Assembly: GCA_964035545.1 (NCBI GenBank)
Contig: OZ037772.1
Location: 6,468,889-6,532,888, forward strand
DNA length: 64,000 nt
Direction of reading: 5' to 3'
DNA from: Bugula neritina
Taxonomy: Eukaryota; Bryozoa; Gymnolaemata; Cheilostomatida; Bugulidae
The translations under genes and the position numbers were made by a program. Positions 1 through 15,600 of the stretch are shown here, in pieces (the first letter of the stretch is position 1; each line of letters begins with the position of its first letter). The notes under the pieces are model-generated. The model made no database searches and was not told the DNA's origin. It was given only the letters and a program-made list of their open reading frames with translations.

Positions 1-615
1 AGTATATGTATATAAAAATAATATAATAGTTATATGTATATAATAATAATATAATAATAATATAAGCGGATGTATATTCATGCCTACTTGCATCGGCCTA
101 AAGTATATAAATTATTTACTACTTTTGCGGTCATAGGCCTAAAAGTTTCTCAAAAACACAAAAAGAATTCAAGAAATAGTTTAATAAATAAATAAGACTC
201 TAATCATCTCAGTAGCTGACCTTATATAACCTTAGTAGCTGACCTAAGGTCACCTTAGTAGCTGACCTTATGTCACTTTAGTATCTGACCTAAGGTCGCC
301 TTAGTAGATGGCCTAATTTTACCCACTAAGGAATGAGATAAGAAACTCAGCTATTTGGGTAAAGAGTGTAAAGCTAAACCAATTGAATGCAGAGATACAA
401 AGCTTAGCCAATTACATGCAAAGCTACAATACTCAGCCAATTAAATGCAGGAACACATAGCTTAGGCAATTATTTGCAGAAGCAGAAAGCTCAACTAATT
501 AAATGCAAAAATACAAAAGCTCAGCCAATTAAATGCGGGACACAAAGCTCAGCCAATTAAAAGCATGGATTGCAAAGCTCGGCCAATCAAGGGGTGAATC
601 ACTTACGGTAGTTAC
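1..615. repeat. Intronic tandem repeats downstream of the receptor TM exon
   Basis: No coding exon recognised. Two degenerate minisatellites are visible: about 205-310 has units of roughly 24 bp built on 'agtagctgacctaaggtca', and about 365-590 has units of roughly 30 bp built on 'agctcagccaattaaatgca'. The minus-strand receptor gene must continue left of position 1, so this stretch is read as one of its introns. Confidence 0.6.
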
Positions 616-3600
616 CTCCATTGTTCCCTTTCTCTTTATCACACAAAAATTTCCCTCCGGAATTTTTCCTATGCCTTATCACCAGCAAAATAGTGAAGAC
701 TAGAAGTAAGACGACTCCCGCGGTACACACCCCGATAACTATTCCGTTTATTGAGGCTGAAAAAGAATGCAGATATGAGAGCCTGTGTAGATTAACTGCT
801 CATGAAAACAGTATTGAAGGTTAATAGAGAAAATATACGGATACAGACTTCACACTGTTGCATGAGTAGATACTTCTTATATATAATATACTGAAACAAC
901 CTGCTAAAGCTAGAGACATGAGGAGGGAACTTTCAAGTGGGAAACCCTAAGCATGCAGTGAAATGTATTACTTGAGTAATCTTCCACATTGCCAGAGATT
1001 AATTGCACACATGCCAATGGCTTTACTGCCTTTTAATAAATTAGTTAAATTTCAAAACATCAATTTCTATTTTCAATAATGACCGTTGATTGGAATAAAA
1101 AAACGTAAAACTGAAATGTAGATTACTCAATAAGTCTAGACAATGTTCGTTAGGCAATTAAACTGAGTGAAATCCACACAACAGCTGTATTTTGCTGCTA
1201 GGGCAAAGTTTTTTTAGTGGTCTGCGCAGAAATCCGAGCTCATAACTATACCCTGTCTAGAGAGCACTTTTCTGACATCAAATTACGTTATGTATATTCT
1301 CAGAGAATCGTAGCAGAGGCAATCTTGGGAATTAGTTAAAAAGGTTTGACTAAAACTACTGTTTCAATTGATTTCATCAGAAAAGCTTTTCCAGCTAAGG
1401 ATTGGACATGACAACATGCTTGTGTAGTTAAGCTGTAAGCTAACATTATAGTCTATGTTATTATCATTCCACCACCTTTGCAACCTATCTTTGCCCAGTT
1501 TCAGTGTAAACAGAATGGAGTCGATAGCAAACCTTGGTAAATATCGCTAAGCAAATAAAAACATGAAGACATTTACTCGAATTTTTCCAATCAGAAACGT
1601 TTAACCTTGACTTGACATTCTCATAAAATAATCTGATGAAAAAAAACCATTGACTTCTGTTAAAACAATAAACTCACAAGGGTTCTTGAGCTGCTGAAAG
1701 GGAGACACGGCTTTAGTACATGGTTCACACGTCCCGTGAATATTGCACATTCCTGCCTCCTCGTTACAAAGAGTCGAGATAAACGTTGGAACTACCTATC
1801 AGTGAGAGAGATAAAAACAAGTTTACACGCAATAGTATTAGGATGAAGTGCTGGAATACAAGTACAAATCTGTCGACAGCATTATCGTATATATTGTAAA
1901 ACCTTGTATATTATTATGAGTTAAGTTATTATCAAATGATTCTTCAATACATCTTCATTTCTAACTTTCTAAACGGAATTCAGCATTCTATGATGTAAAG
2001 TAATATATCCATGAAACATCATATTCCTACATTATATAATATCCTCTATAATTGTACACTAGACCATAGATAATGTTATATTCTATAACGGATACTATAC
2101 TATATATAATATACTCTATAATTTACGCTAGATCATATAGCATATACTCTATAATTTACACTAGATCATATAGCATATACTCTATAATTTACGCTAGATT
2201 ATATAGCATATACTTTATGATATACACTAGATCATATATATCGATATGCCAGCTGGAAGAGGATATGTTGAACCTACTAATGATGTGATAGGTGAAGTGG
2301 GTAGAGGGTATTTAGTATCCTCTACTCAGATGCAGATAAAACATAATATTGAGAGTTACACTCTACTACAAAAGAAATAGCTTGAAGCAGCACTGAGTTG
2401 GTGGCTACTGAGTGCAGTGGTTGGGGTCTAGAGTTATAGTCTGGATAATGTCTATTAAAACCTTGCACTCAGTCACCCCTAATTCAGTGTTGCTTTCAGC
2501 TATCCCCCACTAGAGAAAAGGTTCCATTAAAAATATATCAAGTATAATCGGTTATATTATTTTATTCTGCAGAAGTTTATAACATTTACCTCAACCTGAA
2601 GGGAGTCGGGGTAGCGGAACAGTTTCTCAACATCACTAGTACTGAATACCACTTGGGCCTCGTGCCACGTTTCTTGGGCGAGTTTGACATACTAAAAATA
2701 ATGTATTATGACATTAAATGATATGAAACGAAAAAGGAATAAGAATAAAACAATATATAATATAATACAATAAAACATATTAGGGAGCAGCTGTGAATAG
2801 TGGTTAGAACATTGGGTTAGTAAACTCGAAGTCTGAGTTTGATGCCATTGAAAGCCACTGGTGATGTTAGGAAAGGCATCCCGAAATAAAATTGCTCCTG
2901 TGTCACAATAAAAACAAGCTTTTATCATCGGGGGTTCTCACAGGGATGGCGAACACAAACTGTATGAGTTATAATATAATAAAATATTACAAAATATATA
3001 ATATATAACAACGCAATAAAACATAATATCGAATAAGAAACAATAAAAGTACGAGTGAAACTCAACATTAAATATATACAAAAAGTAGTATTCCTAAAAG
3101 AACCATTTTAGTGAATCATTCACACTTTGATTTCACAGTCTGATCTCCCATACTGTCAAAAACATAACAACTGAAATAGAATTTGTTTTATAATTTCAGG
3201 TTTAAAATGTAACAATCCTGATAATTGTTAACCATGGTGTCAGGTTATTTTCACGTATATAGGTAGGGACATATGAAGCTGAATGTCTAATGAAGTGTCA
3301 AAAGTTGAAAAGAGTTATTAAGCTTACCTCTGACATCAATCTAGTCACGCCGTTACGAGCTTTAGTCACTATGATATCATACTGAGTTATTAGATAGTGC
3401 GCAGGAGCCACCCAAAAAGTTATTAAAATGCTATTATTAGAAAATATTTCCAAAGTTGGTACTTTAGTTGAGTCAGAGCCGTAGTCTGGTCCTATAAAAG
3501 AACAGGGCAGTTGAGTGTAAAGATGCAGTAACACTGGAATAATACCTTGTAATGTAATGAGAGTTTAGGTAGCAGTGAGTAGGGGGTGATGTTGCCTAGA

Positions 3601-6600
3601 CTGGCAATAAAGTGACCGGTAGAGTGAATAGGTGAGTGAGTAATTAATTAAGTGAGTGAGTAAATGAGTGAGGGAGTGATTAGTAACTGAGGGAGTAAAT
3701 GAGCGACTAGTAACAATGTGGTTGGTAACTGAGTAAATGGTTAGTAACTGAGTGAGTGGTTAGTAACTGAGTGAGTGGTTAGTAACTGAGTGAGTGGTTA
3801 GTAACTGAGTGAGTGGTTAGTAACTGAGTGAATGGTTAGTAACTGAGTGAATGGTTAGTAACTGAGTGAGTGGTTAGTAACTGAAGGAGTGGTTAGTAAC
3901 TGAGTGAATGGTTAGTAACTGAGTGAGTGGTTAGTAACTGAAGGAGTGGTTAGTAACTGAGTGAATGGTTAGTAACTGAGTGAGTGGTTAGTAACTGAGT
4001 GAGTGGTTAGTAACTGAGTGAATGGTTAGTAACTGAGTGAGTGAATAAACATTGTATCAGCGAATTATTAAATATTATTTTTACAGGAGAGCTCAACAAG
4101 AAGATGGAAATTCATCCAAATGTAGATATATACACATATCAATAGGCTGAGATATATTTAAGTTGATTTACCATAAAATTAAACTTGTTTATTTTGATAT
4201 AAAAATTTATTTTCATATTATTATAAATAGATAAAAGTTCAAGTTTACTTAGAGTAAGGAAACACACCTGTAACAGCGAATGCCTGTGATATTTCTATAT
4301 TTTCACTGTCAACTATAATGTTGCAGAAGTTTCGTGGACAAAACGTGTCTCGGTAGTACGGCGTAACCTGAACAAATACAAAATCTGCAAAACATGATGA
4401 AATCTCCAGAAATAGAATCTCAAGACATTGAGGTAGGTGCAGTAATGGAGAACTTGAGAAAAGCCTGTGTTCTAGATTAGAATTGTAGCAAAAAAGTTGT
4501 GTTTTTGCGTCCCAAATCAAAATTCAAAAAGAAATTTAAAGAGCTTAGGCTATCTCAATTTCCCCTACTACAGCCCCTAAATGAAGATATTAGCTTGCTA
4601 TATTGCTACACAGAGACTTCACCAAAGCTATGATGCCATTATCAGAGGGCTCATAAAAAGGAAAGATAACTTACATCTAAACGGTACATCCCAGGATGTA
4701 AATCACTGAAATTAACTTGTAAATATTCTTCTTCTATAGGCTAAAAAGAAAACAACATCAGTGTTTTATACTGTTTATGCTGTTTATAAATGTTAAGCTC
4801 AATAAATACACACAGGTTGTTCAGATTAACCTGGGTTTATTTATTGGGCTAAAAAGAAATTATAATCAATAAAAGAACGCAACAGCCCTTCGACTACCTA
4901 GGTCTAAATCTATGCTCAGGGTGACGGTTTTAACTTTAGTTTATTAATTGGGGTTGTCTCCTCAAAATATAAGCTTGTCATATAGTAGAATAAAAAAATT
5001 GGGAGCAACAGTGATCTAGGGGTTAAGTTGCGTTTATACCTTTACAGAAAAAAGTTCCGAGCTACAGTTAACATCACTCGTCCAAGCACTCCTTTACAGT
5101 TTTACTGAAAACCCTTAAAATCGCACTGATGTGGAAGCTCACCTTCTAATAGCAAAATATAACTTGCTTAATTGCTATTTGATGCCCTTTGAAAACGTAA
5201 TGAATTAGTTGAGTTGACGCCGTTAAAGTGGTAATTGAGAAAGGCAGCTGCTATAACTATAAACGTGAATACCTACATCTACAAGGAGTTATCATTCCCT
5301 TTTACTGTTTATCTGAAATCGCCGATTAAGTTATCACAAATCAAAAACTTTGACCAGCGCCTTTTACAACGTAATGCAACTCAGTAAAATTGAATTTCTG
5401 AAGGACTGACAGAAAATCGTGATGGCATAAACGCAACTTTACAGTGTTTGCTTAGTAAACACAAAGTCATAAGCTCAAACCCCAGCAAAGGCCATTGGTG
5501 ATGTTAAGAAGAGCATCCAGTCGTAATTGCTCCTGTGCCAAATAGTCACATGAATAAGTCACTAGCCTGCTTTTAAAAAATCATTTCTATCAGGTGCTTT
5601 CTCAAAGGGGTGGTGACTATAAACTTTTGTGAAAAGAGTATACATGTATGAGTAATAGTTATATGTTGAGTTATAGTGACTAGAAACTGACGTGAGTTTT
5701 TATGACAGAATAAAAACTTACAGGAGAAAATTCATAAATTTTAAGCTCTTCATTTTTTAAAGTTGTAACATAAGTGTTGTTGGAGTGTAAAAGAGACACG
5801 TTGTATTTAGTATGTTTGTACTGAGCTCTATGGTGAGCATAGTAGCCTGTGGTCCTGAACCAGGAGATGGCCCCGAAGTCTACACTCGTGTCAAAAGAAG
5901 CATTCAGGGAGTATGGCGGGAGAGTTGTCACTTCGGCTAAAATGACGGAACACAAGTAAAAAAGAGAAAATAAATCCAGAAAGTTATCGTCAATAATTCC
6001 ATTCCTTAATTGATATTTTATTTAGCACTCACAATTTAGCAATGGCTTAACCAGGCGCAAGCAGTTAGAAACATGCTTGTTTACTTTAAAGATAACACAA
6101 CTATTTCATTGTCAAATAAAATTATCTCCTAAAAATTCGTCAAGTGTTGGCAAGTAGGAGATTACGTGTTATAAAAGTTACAAGCTTGAAAGATAATGCA
6201 ACTGATAGAATGGATATATAATGTTATGTATTATTGAAATATGCTAAAGAGAATTTCATAAAAACGAAATCGTGGAGCAAAATTGACACTAATGCAATAG
6301 GAAAAACATGCTCACATGACTCATGTCTTTTGTAAGACACAATCAGAAATATCAGCATTCCTATTGGATAAACCAGACTGCACTCACAGCGAATCACATT
6401 ACACTGCATGGATATCTATTATTAGTATGGACCAAAAACTCCTGCACTGTGAATCATGACTTTAGTTTAACTAATGGTACAGGCCTTTATAAACATTGAC
6501 ATTTTATAAACTGATGGTTGCCTCACTTTAATAACGATACAAGTGACCTCAGGATAAAGTAGCACATCATCTGAAGAGGATTGTGTTTTGACCCCCCCCC

Positions 6601-9600
6601 CCCCCCAATGAGATTTGGGAGATAGACTTGGAACTCTAGAGATTAAGTAGCTTTGATCACTACAAACAGGAAAACTAAATATACTAGCCAGATTTATAAA
6701 AGTCCCCTTTTACATAAGAGAAGACAATTACTGCAGATGTAATAGAAAAGCAATCGAACCGAACTGGCTGAGATCGAACTGAGACCGATCCGTGGAACAA
6801 CACTGATGCGATATGTCAGAGATTACATAATCACTGCTAGAGAAGAAACTTATATTGAAGCAACTGGGTCAAAAATATTACCCGAGAAAACAAAACATAC
6901 ACCAAAATTTGACTTGACATTGACTAAAAACACTTGATTTATAGAAACATAAAAATATCTTCACTCACGTAATAATGAACTGAGCGTGAAGAACGTTTTA
7001 ATAACTGGTGATGAAAATCGTTTATTAGAGTGCGGGATGGTGGTTATCTCCACCCTGTACTCTTTATCCAGATGGTTGAGAGAGTCTTTCTGAAAAGTGA
7101 AGTTGGCCGCTTCACTTATCTCATCGGTCACATTGCCAGTAACAGACACGTTATAGAACCTGCACTCTTCCAAGAACTGCAACTTACAAAATAACTCGAT
7201 TCAAATCGACAGCTCGTGTGACGAAATATTACAACACACAATGGCAAGCAGAGTATAATGTTTAAAAAAATTATATATAAAGCTTTTTTGTACTAGACTG
7301 GGTTTGGGGACTGCACTTCATCTGGGCAGGAGTTTGTGCCTGTTCCACCACTAGTTCTTATTACTAATTCAACTGCAGGGCTAGAATGACTCAGCTTGAC
7401 TCAGCTATATAGCTGGCTACTGAAAGCTATTAAGCTGGCACATTATAGAATAGTGGTTACTTTATACTATTTATAGCAAGCAGATGACAAATACAATTAG
7501 CAATCAGTATTCTTTTAGGTATAGACCCACAAGGTTGGTAAACCATCAGTTGCTAATTGATTCCCAGTTATAGGTTAGAAATAAAGATGAAATCCAACCA
7601 GTGCATGAGATAACTTTTATATCATATATAAAAAAAACTTATTATTTTCAATTTTTTTTTAAATTTTAGATCACAAAACCAAACTTCAGACTATACCATA
7701 ATCTCAGATAATTTTAAAACTATCCATAATTATCGTACAGATAACTTTAAAACTATGGTAGCAGCACATTAATAGGAAACACTGTATAATTAGAGTGAGA
7801 CCAGGTAACGACACACCTATCTAATATTACTTTGCTGAGATGATGCAACACAAGGAGTAACACCATGTTTAAAGCAATATCACACCAACCTTTGATGCAG
7901 TAGAATAATAATATAATTTGAAAATGTATCCCTTTGTTTTCTGTGCATCTGCAAAGTAAACTTATTAATAAAAGCACCAGTCAAAAATAATAAAAACAGA
8001 TACAGTTTTGCTGGCTCTGAAATAAAATAATAAATGGTCCATTATTTCCACAATTTAACAAAACTATAGACTGAGTTCATCACAACTATTACCTTCTGCT
8101 GTGGGTGGTTTCCAGGTAACAGTTACACCTATCTTCATGGTTTTTGGGTTCACAAATGAATGAGGCTCAAAGATAGCCACTTTGCTGATGGGTTCAATGT
8201 TTTCTTTCAACTCGTCAGCCTTGTCACATATACCTAAAATATCAAGGATTCTCAGGCTTTAACAAATACAAACTAAACAGAGCATAGACTGAGATCCTTT
8301 AACCTCTTCAGGGGTAACAATCTATTCACACTCTCAAAAAACAAACCCAAATATCAGCTACAATAATTTCATGACAAAAATAAAGTTTCTAACTAGTTGA
8401 CTATTTTCAAGGCGACTACGAATTTCACAGAACTCGCCTATTGAGTATCAATTTCCTAGAAATTATTGCATAACATGTTCACAGATGTTAGTAGTGTACT
8501 TATCATGATATAAGATTTTTTCTGAGTTAGCAAAGAAGCCCAGTTCTAGGAAATCCTTCTAAGAGTTGAATTTATCTATAGAGGTTGAAAACAACACCTC
8601 AGACTAGCTAGGGGTCTGATGATTATCATTTCCATTATATTCATTACAAATAAAAGACAAACAACTCCAAATTGCAACATTATTGATAAAATAATCCAAT
8701 TTTTAATATGCATAGTAACAGCTTGCATAAGCTAAATGGCACCAAAGAATAAAATGGAACAATAACTAATCGTAATTCACATATTTTGGTACATAGTTAC
8801 ATTATATCATAATCTATAATATATAATATTTTGGTACAATAAAATTTAAATTATAAATGATAGGCAACAGCCTGTGTTTCAGTGATATTAGTCTGGGTTT
8901 AGAGTATTTTGACCAGTTCCTATTGAAAAATGGGAATAATCTCTAAAAGTTATACAAAAATGTGAACAAACTAGAAATGGCCACATGAATTGCTTCAACA
9001 TTTTTAAGCTTGCAAGTAGGTCTAAGGTGAAAATATGAGAAAGGAGATGCAGTAACAGTCACACATCATGTATCTCCAACTTATCACCTCATTTACTTCT
9101 CTGCATTGGGGTAATTAGCCGCAGACATGCATGTGAAAAAGCTAATATGTATTACAAGTGTATATATTAGCATTTTTGTTCCTCTACTGCTTATTCAAGC
9201 ATCCTCTGTTTATGTACTTAGGTTTGTTTTTTCCTGGTGTAGTTCTTATGTATTCTATTCTCTATTGTTTCCCTCATTACTTACTAGAGCTGTACTAATA
9301 CTGTCAACTTTCCAAAATATCTAATATTCTTTTAATTAAATTAAAATAAATGATATAGCCAATGAAAAATGATATACAATTTATGGCATGGCTAATAAAA
9401 TAGATATTAAATCGAAAGCAAAAAATATCTACAAAATAGTCAAATATGTGCATATATCAATAATAATATTAAACAGGCTGCTAGGCCTTCCTAAAGTGAT
9501 TATTGCTACTTAAATTATATTCGTTTGGCAGCTGTCCAAAAAGACTTGATGTCAATGTTAGGCTAACACTAACTAAGGTTCCTTTTAATATGTTCTTATC

Positions 9601-12600
9601 AGCAAAACTGCAATATCATTATGTAGGTCCAAAGATTACTGCTTCTACCAACAATTACTACCATTAGAGCAGTCAACACATAGTTGACAAGGAAGTTAAT
9701 AATATCTATGCTTAAGCACACACTCCATGGCTGATTAAGAAAACCACTAGGGGGTATAGAGTATTGTTATTAAGGAACTTTGCTTGTACTTGAATGGTAA
9801 ACAGGATAAGCTGATACCAGAGTCAATCAATAGCAGACAAAGTATTAATATATTACATAATTTTTCTCTTAGAAAAGTAAATAGAATTTATTTTACGTGG
9901 TTGTGGTTTGGCTGTGCTTTCATTCCGTGCAAGGGTTCCTAAGAAACACCTGTGAGAAACCCTGATGGAAGGGTTTTTAGACTGAGGATTTATTCATATG
10001 AGGCACAGGAGCAATTATGACTGGATGCTCTTCCCAACATCACCAATGGCCTTCACTGAGGTTTCAATCCATGACTTCGTGTTTACTAAACCAGTGCTCT
10101 AACCCCCCCCCAATCATAGCTGTTCCAAAACATCTGATGAAAAGTCTATTTGTATAACTTGAAACAATTTAGTAAATAAATGGATATGTTTTCAAAGAGT
10201 TGTTGTTAGTTGGACATTTAGAAAATGATTTGCAAAATGTTGATTGCTTTACAGTATGCTTGTAGACAGAAAATAATAACATTTAGTTCCTGGTTGGTTG
10301 ATGGTCTGATGTTCAGTCTGCATACATGTGATCAGGCCTTAAGCTATTTGCTCTTACTCAAGAGAATATCAATTATTAACAAGGAAGTAGGAAAAACAGC
10401 CTGCCTTGCTATTATAATAATATATACGAAATATAACACTGTGTACATTGTATATGCAGCTGTCAAGGTACTCATAATTACACCAAATATTTATCAAATT
10501 ACTGATAAATGGTACTAGATCATAACCTAGAAGAAACTTTATAAGGGGGGGTCAGTATTTAGTAGAGAGGTAAAAGTTTCAGCTACAAAAGTTGTGGAGT
10601 TCAACTACAGCCAATGTGATTCAGAGTTTTGACTTTTTCCCAATTTTGTTCGTGTGTACTTATTAATGCCAGTATATACATTCAGGAGCAGTACTGGAGA
10701 AATTGAGATACCCTAAGTTCCTTAATTTTAATATTAAATGTTGGTTTGGGGCTCGGGTTGAACACAACTTCTTTTGCTGCATTTCTAATCTAGAACACAG
10801 GATTTTCTCAATTTCTCTATAGCTGCACCTACCTCAGTATTTACACCGAATTTCTCAACTTGTTTTTATGTCTTTGATATGTACTAAATAAATAAATTAA
10901 TCAATCAAGATAACATAAATGCAAAATTTCTTGCTAGAGTACAGATGTACTTGACTGATGACTTTACCCAATTGACTCCACATTCAGTTTACTAGGCAAC
11001 ACAATAGCTAATTTGACATTACATTTCTGCCAGTTGGTAAATTGCCATTTGGCACTTGTCAGTTCGTCAGTGCATTACCAAATTGAAAAAAAATTAAACT
11101 GCATAACTTCCTAAAAAAATACATAGGCCTGTCTAACAGTTTTAAAATTATCAAAAACAAGTTTTAAAACGAAAGCAAATAACTTTCAACAAAAAGAATA
11201 TATGATTTTAAGCGAATTGATAAACTATGTTGTTACATCTTACAGCTTTTTGCAGGTATCAAAGGGACTTTTACTTCTAGCAAAGTTAAAATACGAGGGA
11301 TAAATAATTCAGACTAACAATTTTGGAAAATTTTGAAAAAAAGACGATTCTGTTATGCAGTTAAAACATTCACTCAACTGGCCACAAGTTTGAGTTAATT
11401 ACCATTTTATTATTTTAAATTTCTTATTCCCCTTGAATTATTTTTATGCTAAGCTGTTTATTGTCCCAAATTATTGCATTTGCTACATCTCATACTAATG
11501 CTAAGCCCTCATCTGGATGATTACTAAGTAGAAGTAAAACTGTAAATCAGTGCCACAATTTAAGGAATTATATTTGGAGCTCTATCATAATAAAGTATTC
11601 AAAATTTCACAATAACTTTGATTTTTAAACAAACTTGATACCGTACAGTGCAGCTATAGTTTCTGTTCTGTGGCAATTGAAATGTGAGAATCTATGTCTA
11701 AGCACAGGGGTGTCCAACCTTTTCAGACCGAGGGCCTAGGGCAACATTGTAAACTTTAGTTTGAGCTGGGGGCCACAACACGACAGTGGGTACCAAAAGA
11801 CTTGTGTATGAACTGACCTACACATGATTCAAACATAATATTTGCTTAGCTCAAAGCTTTGTTATTAAACAAGAAGATTAATGTGGTTTAGTTACTCTAT
11901 CATGATATCCGTAAACACACCCACTCCTCCCACTCTAATGACTAACTGAGCTGCTAACTTAACATGAATCAGTATTCATATTCTCTAACAGGATGTTTGA
12001 CTTAACCAGTGTCTTGCGTGGATAGTTGTCTTAAAAGACCCAGAATTCCCTACTTTATGGTAGAATTTAAAATTTATCAAATTAAAGAAAATAGTTTAAA
12101 TTTAGCAAATTCAGGCTTTTAAAACTTGAAACTCCCCTTCCCTCCCACAAATAGTTACTAAGCTGAAAAATTCATCTACAGAAAAGTTAAATCATAATCT
12201 ATTGGCAGTATGAATAATCTAAACTTACTCAGCAGTTTTAACCACCAAACTATGCAATATTTACTCGGGTAAAAAATCATTGTGAACTTGAAACTATAGC
12301 TGATAATTTTTGAACCTAGAAGAATATCTGTGTTATCAAAAAACTAATCAAACAAAAGACAACAATTGATTTGCTGTTAGTAGATAATACTTGTTATAGC
12401 TGACTCTGCTCTATCGTATCCCAGGGAATCTCACTATCAATCAATCACTTCTAAAAATTTTCCATCAGATCAACTGTATTTATTTATCAACTATGTTGAG
12501 TGACAAGATGAAAATATAAGCACACAAGGCTAATGATCCATTCAAGATTTCCTAGTGCACTGAGGAATGCTGCTGGCATGACACCATTCAAGTTTTAGGA

Positions 12601-15600
12601 TATTTTTCCTCCAGATGTAATCAGATTTCCAGATGAGCTCGTTTAGTCATTTGAGAGGCAAAATAATTATTTCAGTGACTTTGAAAGCCTTTCTGGTGCA
12701 ATTATTTCTTTTAACAAACACCAGATTAATTGAAAATTTCCTTATTGGGAGAAAAATCTAATTAGTGTTTTAGTGGAAAAAAAAGGATTGCATACTTTTT
12801 CCTTGTATTACACTAGCCATGAAACAAAAAAATACATTCATATTTGAAATATGACACTGAATGGGTAAGCTATAAAGTGAATCAGCTGTTAATTCAAACA
12901 TTCTTCGAGTCTGCAGAATGCTTGAATTACAAGGAAATTTATAACAGGATGAAACGCTAAGCATTCCATAAAATAGCATTTTTTCTCAAAAAGCAATAAA
13001 AAATAATCTATATTGATGAGAATTTAACTACCAGCTATTTTTACCTTTTGATTTCCCCAGTTATTGCTATTGATAATTAAAAAGTTAAGAATATATTGAA
13101 TGCAATGAACAGTAATATAATCCTAATTCAAACTTACAGTTTATGATATTTGGTATGCAAAAATGTTCCTTAAAATCAAACCCCTCATCACTGATTCCAT
13201 TCTTTAAAATTTTGCTACACAAGTTGCACAAAATAACCTTAAAATTTGGTAAAAGTTGAATAAAATCAAGTGGCCTAGAGATAAAGAATAATAAAAACTG
13301 ATCAAGTGGGATAATAGCTTTGAAATTAAAATAAACATTAAGGAAGTCAAGTAGCATTTATTCAGTATTAAATTATTCACAGACATCTTGGTTAAAATAC
13401 ACATTCGTGGTAATATACCTTGCATATTGGTTCGATTATAATAAATTTCTTGCATGCACGGAGAGCTGGTTCCCTTGCTGATTTAGGTTTTGTTTTGCTA
13501 AGCCTCCATAGCATTAGAACTAATAGTAATTTTTCATAGCTTGCTGCAGCACTCGCATTATTACTAAGCTGACTTTAATGTTTAGAACACAGGCTACAAA
13601 TGCTGCTAAGTGAAAACACAAATGCCGCCACCCTGCGCTATAAGTATGTGACATATCAGAAATTCTTGAGTGAACATGTTACGTTTTTAGACCTGTATGG
13701 AGTTTGTTTAGCAACATAGAAATCTCCCTTCCAAAACAGAGACTGCTGCTAGTTATCATATTATATATACAAGTTCTATTAGCCTGAAGAGTTCAGCATG
13801 AGTATCCATTTACATGCCTAAGGCCAAGTTTAGTTTACAAATTTAAATAAGATGGTTATATTTAAATTAGTGTTTATGGGCATGGGTGACTCTCGACATT
13901 TTTGATAACTTAGGTTGGCATATTTATTGATAAAAATATTCTGACAAATATCATTCTTATTACTGTTTATACTTACAAAAAAATAATAGCACAAGAATCA
14001 CCATTTTAGCTTCTCGCAAGTCATGGTGAAATGCTTAAATTTAGGTATTGCTCCAAGGTAGTTAAATGTAAATGAAATGAAATTTCAATAAATCATGAAA
14101 ATTTTAATACGAAGGCAAAATTTGGAAAATGAACAATCCTTTTCTCGGAAATAATTTTTTTTTTAATTGAAATTTATAGATGAGATTGACTCTTAGAAAT
14201 GAGGGCCTACAATACAATCCCACTTAAAGCATTAACGTCAAGACTAATTTTTTTTGAAAACTCAATTGACATCAGCACTGTTCTCCCAGCTTTCAACTCA
14301 ACACTCAATCAATATACAAGACTCTTCCAGTGACATGACCAAAAGTTCAAATTATGTAAATTTTCTTTCACAAAATGCTTCAAATCTCAATTTTATCAAT
14401 AAGCTTTATTCTATGTTTTCAGTTTGAATTCAGGCAGTACCTTTGGTGATACTATAAAGGGCATACAGGTAAAATTTCACGTGGCCGTTCACAAAAGCTT
14501 AGCCCTCTTATATTACAATGCGCATTATATTCCTAGACCTTGCGTGAACTATTAAGTAATAATATGTTAATGTCGGCATTATGTGTCCAGCCTTGTGTAA
14601 ACTATTATGTAATGTTTTAATCTAATCAAGTAAAGTAAGTTAGCACCAGCTTAAATTGTTCTTGAAATACACTCTTAGAATAAGCTATATGTAATATAAT
14701 GGTGTAAAATAATTGCCCCCACTGGGATTCGAATGACAAACCTCCACGCAGGCACGCTAACCAATAGACCATGTAAAACTCAGCCAATCAGCGAAGTGTA
14801 CCAGGTCAATGTTTTACCATTGTAAATGATATAAAATTCTGCAAGTTCAATTGCAAAATGCATGCTTCTAAAAGCTAGTTGTGCAACTTTTTTTTCATGC
14901 ATTATTTAATTTCATATCTTAAATTGATGACTCTTGAAATGATTTTTCAAAATGTCTAAATTAAGTGTTTATAAAACGCAATTAAAAATTGCATGTCTAG
15001 AAAAATGACCTGGTACACTTTTGCAACTTAAGGCCAATTATTACATAACTGCCAGCTTAGTAGTTATTTGTTGTTGCAGCTTGAATGGGTTATTGTTTAG
15101 CATTGGAAGCTTGCAGTAAACATCTGTGAATTTGGTACATGACTTCGATTGGCTGGTTTTTGAATGGCCCTTTAGTATATGCATCTGGATGGCTGGGTAG
15201 TGTAAACTCCGCCTACATCTAGCTAATGTACAGTAGCCAATCCACAGTAGTATTACAAAATTTCTGTTTAACAAATGAAATATTCTGGTCATTTGTTTTG
15301 TACTTTACAATAGTAAATATTCTATTCAACTAGAATTTTATTGTATGTAAGCCATGGGAACTACTAAGAGGTTAAATCAACCACCCATGCTGGTAATATT
15401 GTTGCTCGCAGTAATAGCAAGTCCACACCGTATAAATATACACATAAGCTATTATGTGCAGCTTATGAATGCTGAAATGACCCCATTTCTTACTTTCAAT
15501 TTGAAAAAAATTGTATTACATATTCTGCCACTTCTGCACCAGGAACTTGTTTTTCTTTTAAATTTTGAAAATAGTAGTCAGTTTCTATAGCAGTCAACAT

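Noticed and set aside
3740-4040. Regular repeat resembling a CRISPR array
   Set aside because: The unit is continuous with no unique spacers and the DNA is eukaryotic; it is a minisatellite.
10225-10518. 97-aa plus-strand frame in receptor intron 1
   Set aside because: No recognisable domain, AT-rich composition, no splice context consistent with neighbours.
13085-13455. Overlapping Phe/Leu-rich minus-strand frames in receptor intron 1
   Set aside because: Two frames overlap on the same strand with intron-like composition and no domain. Receptor exon phases are already complete without them.
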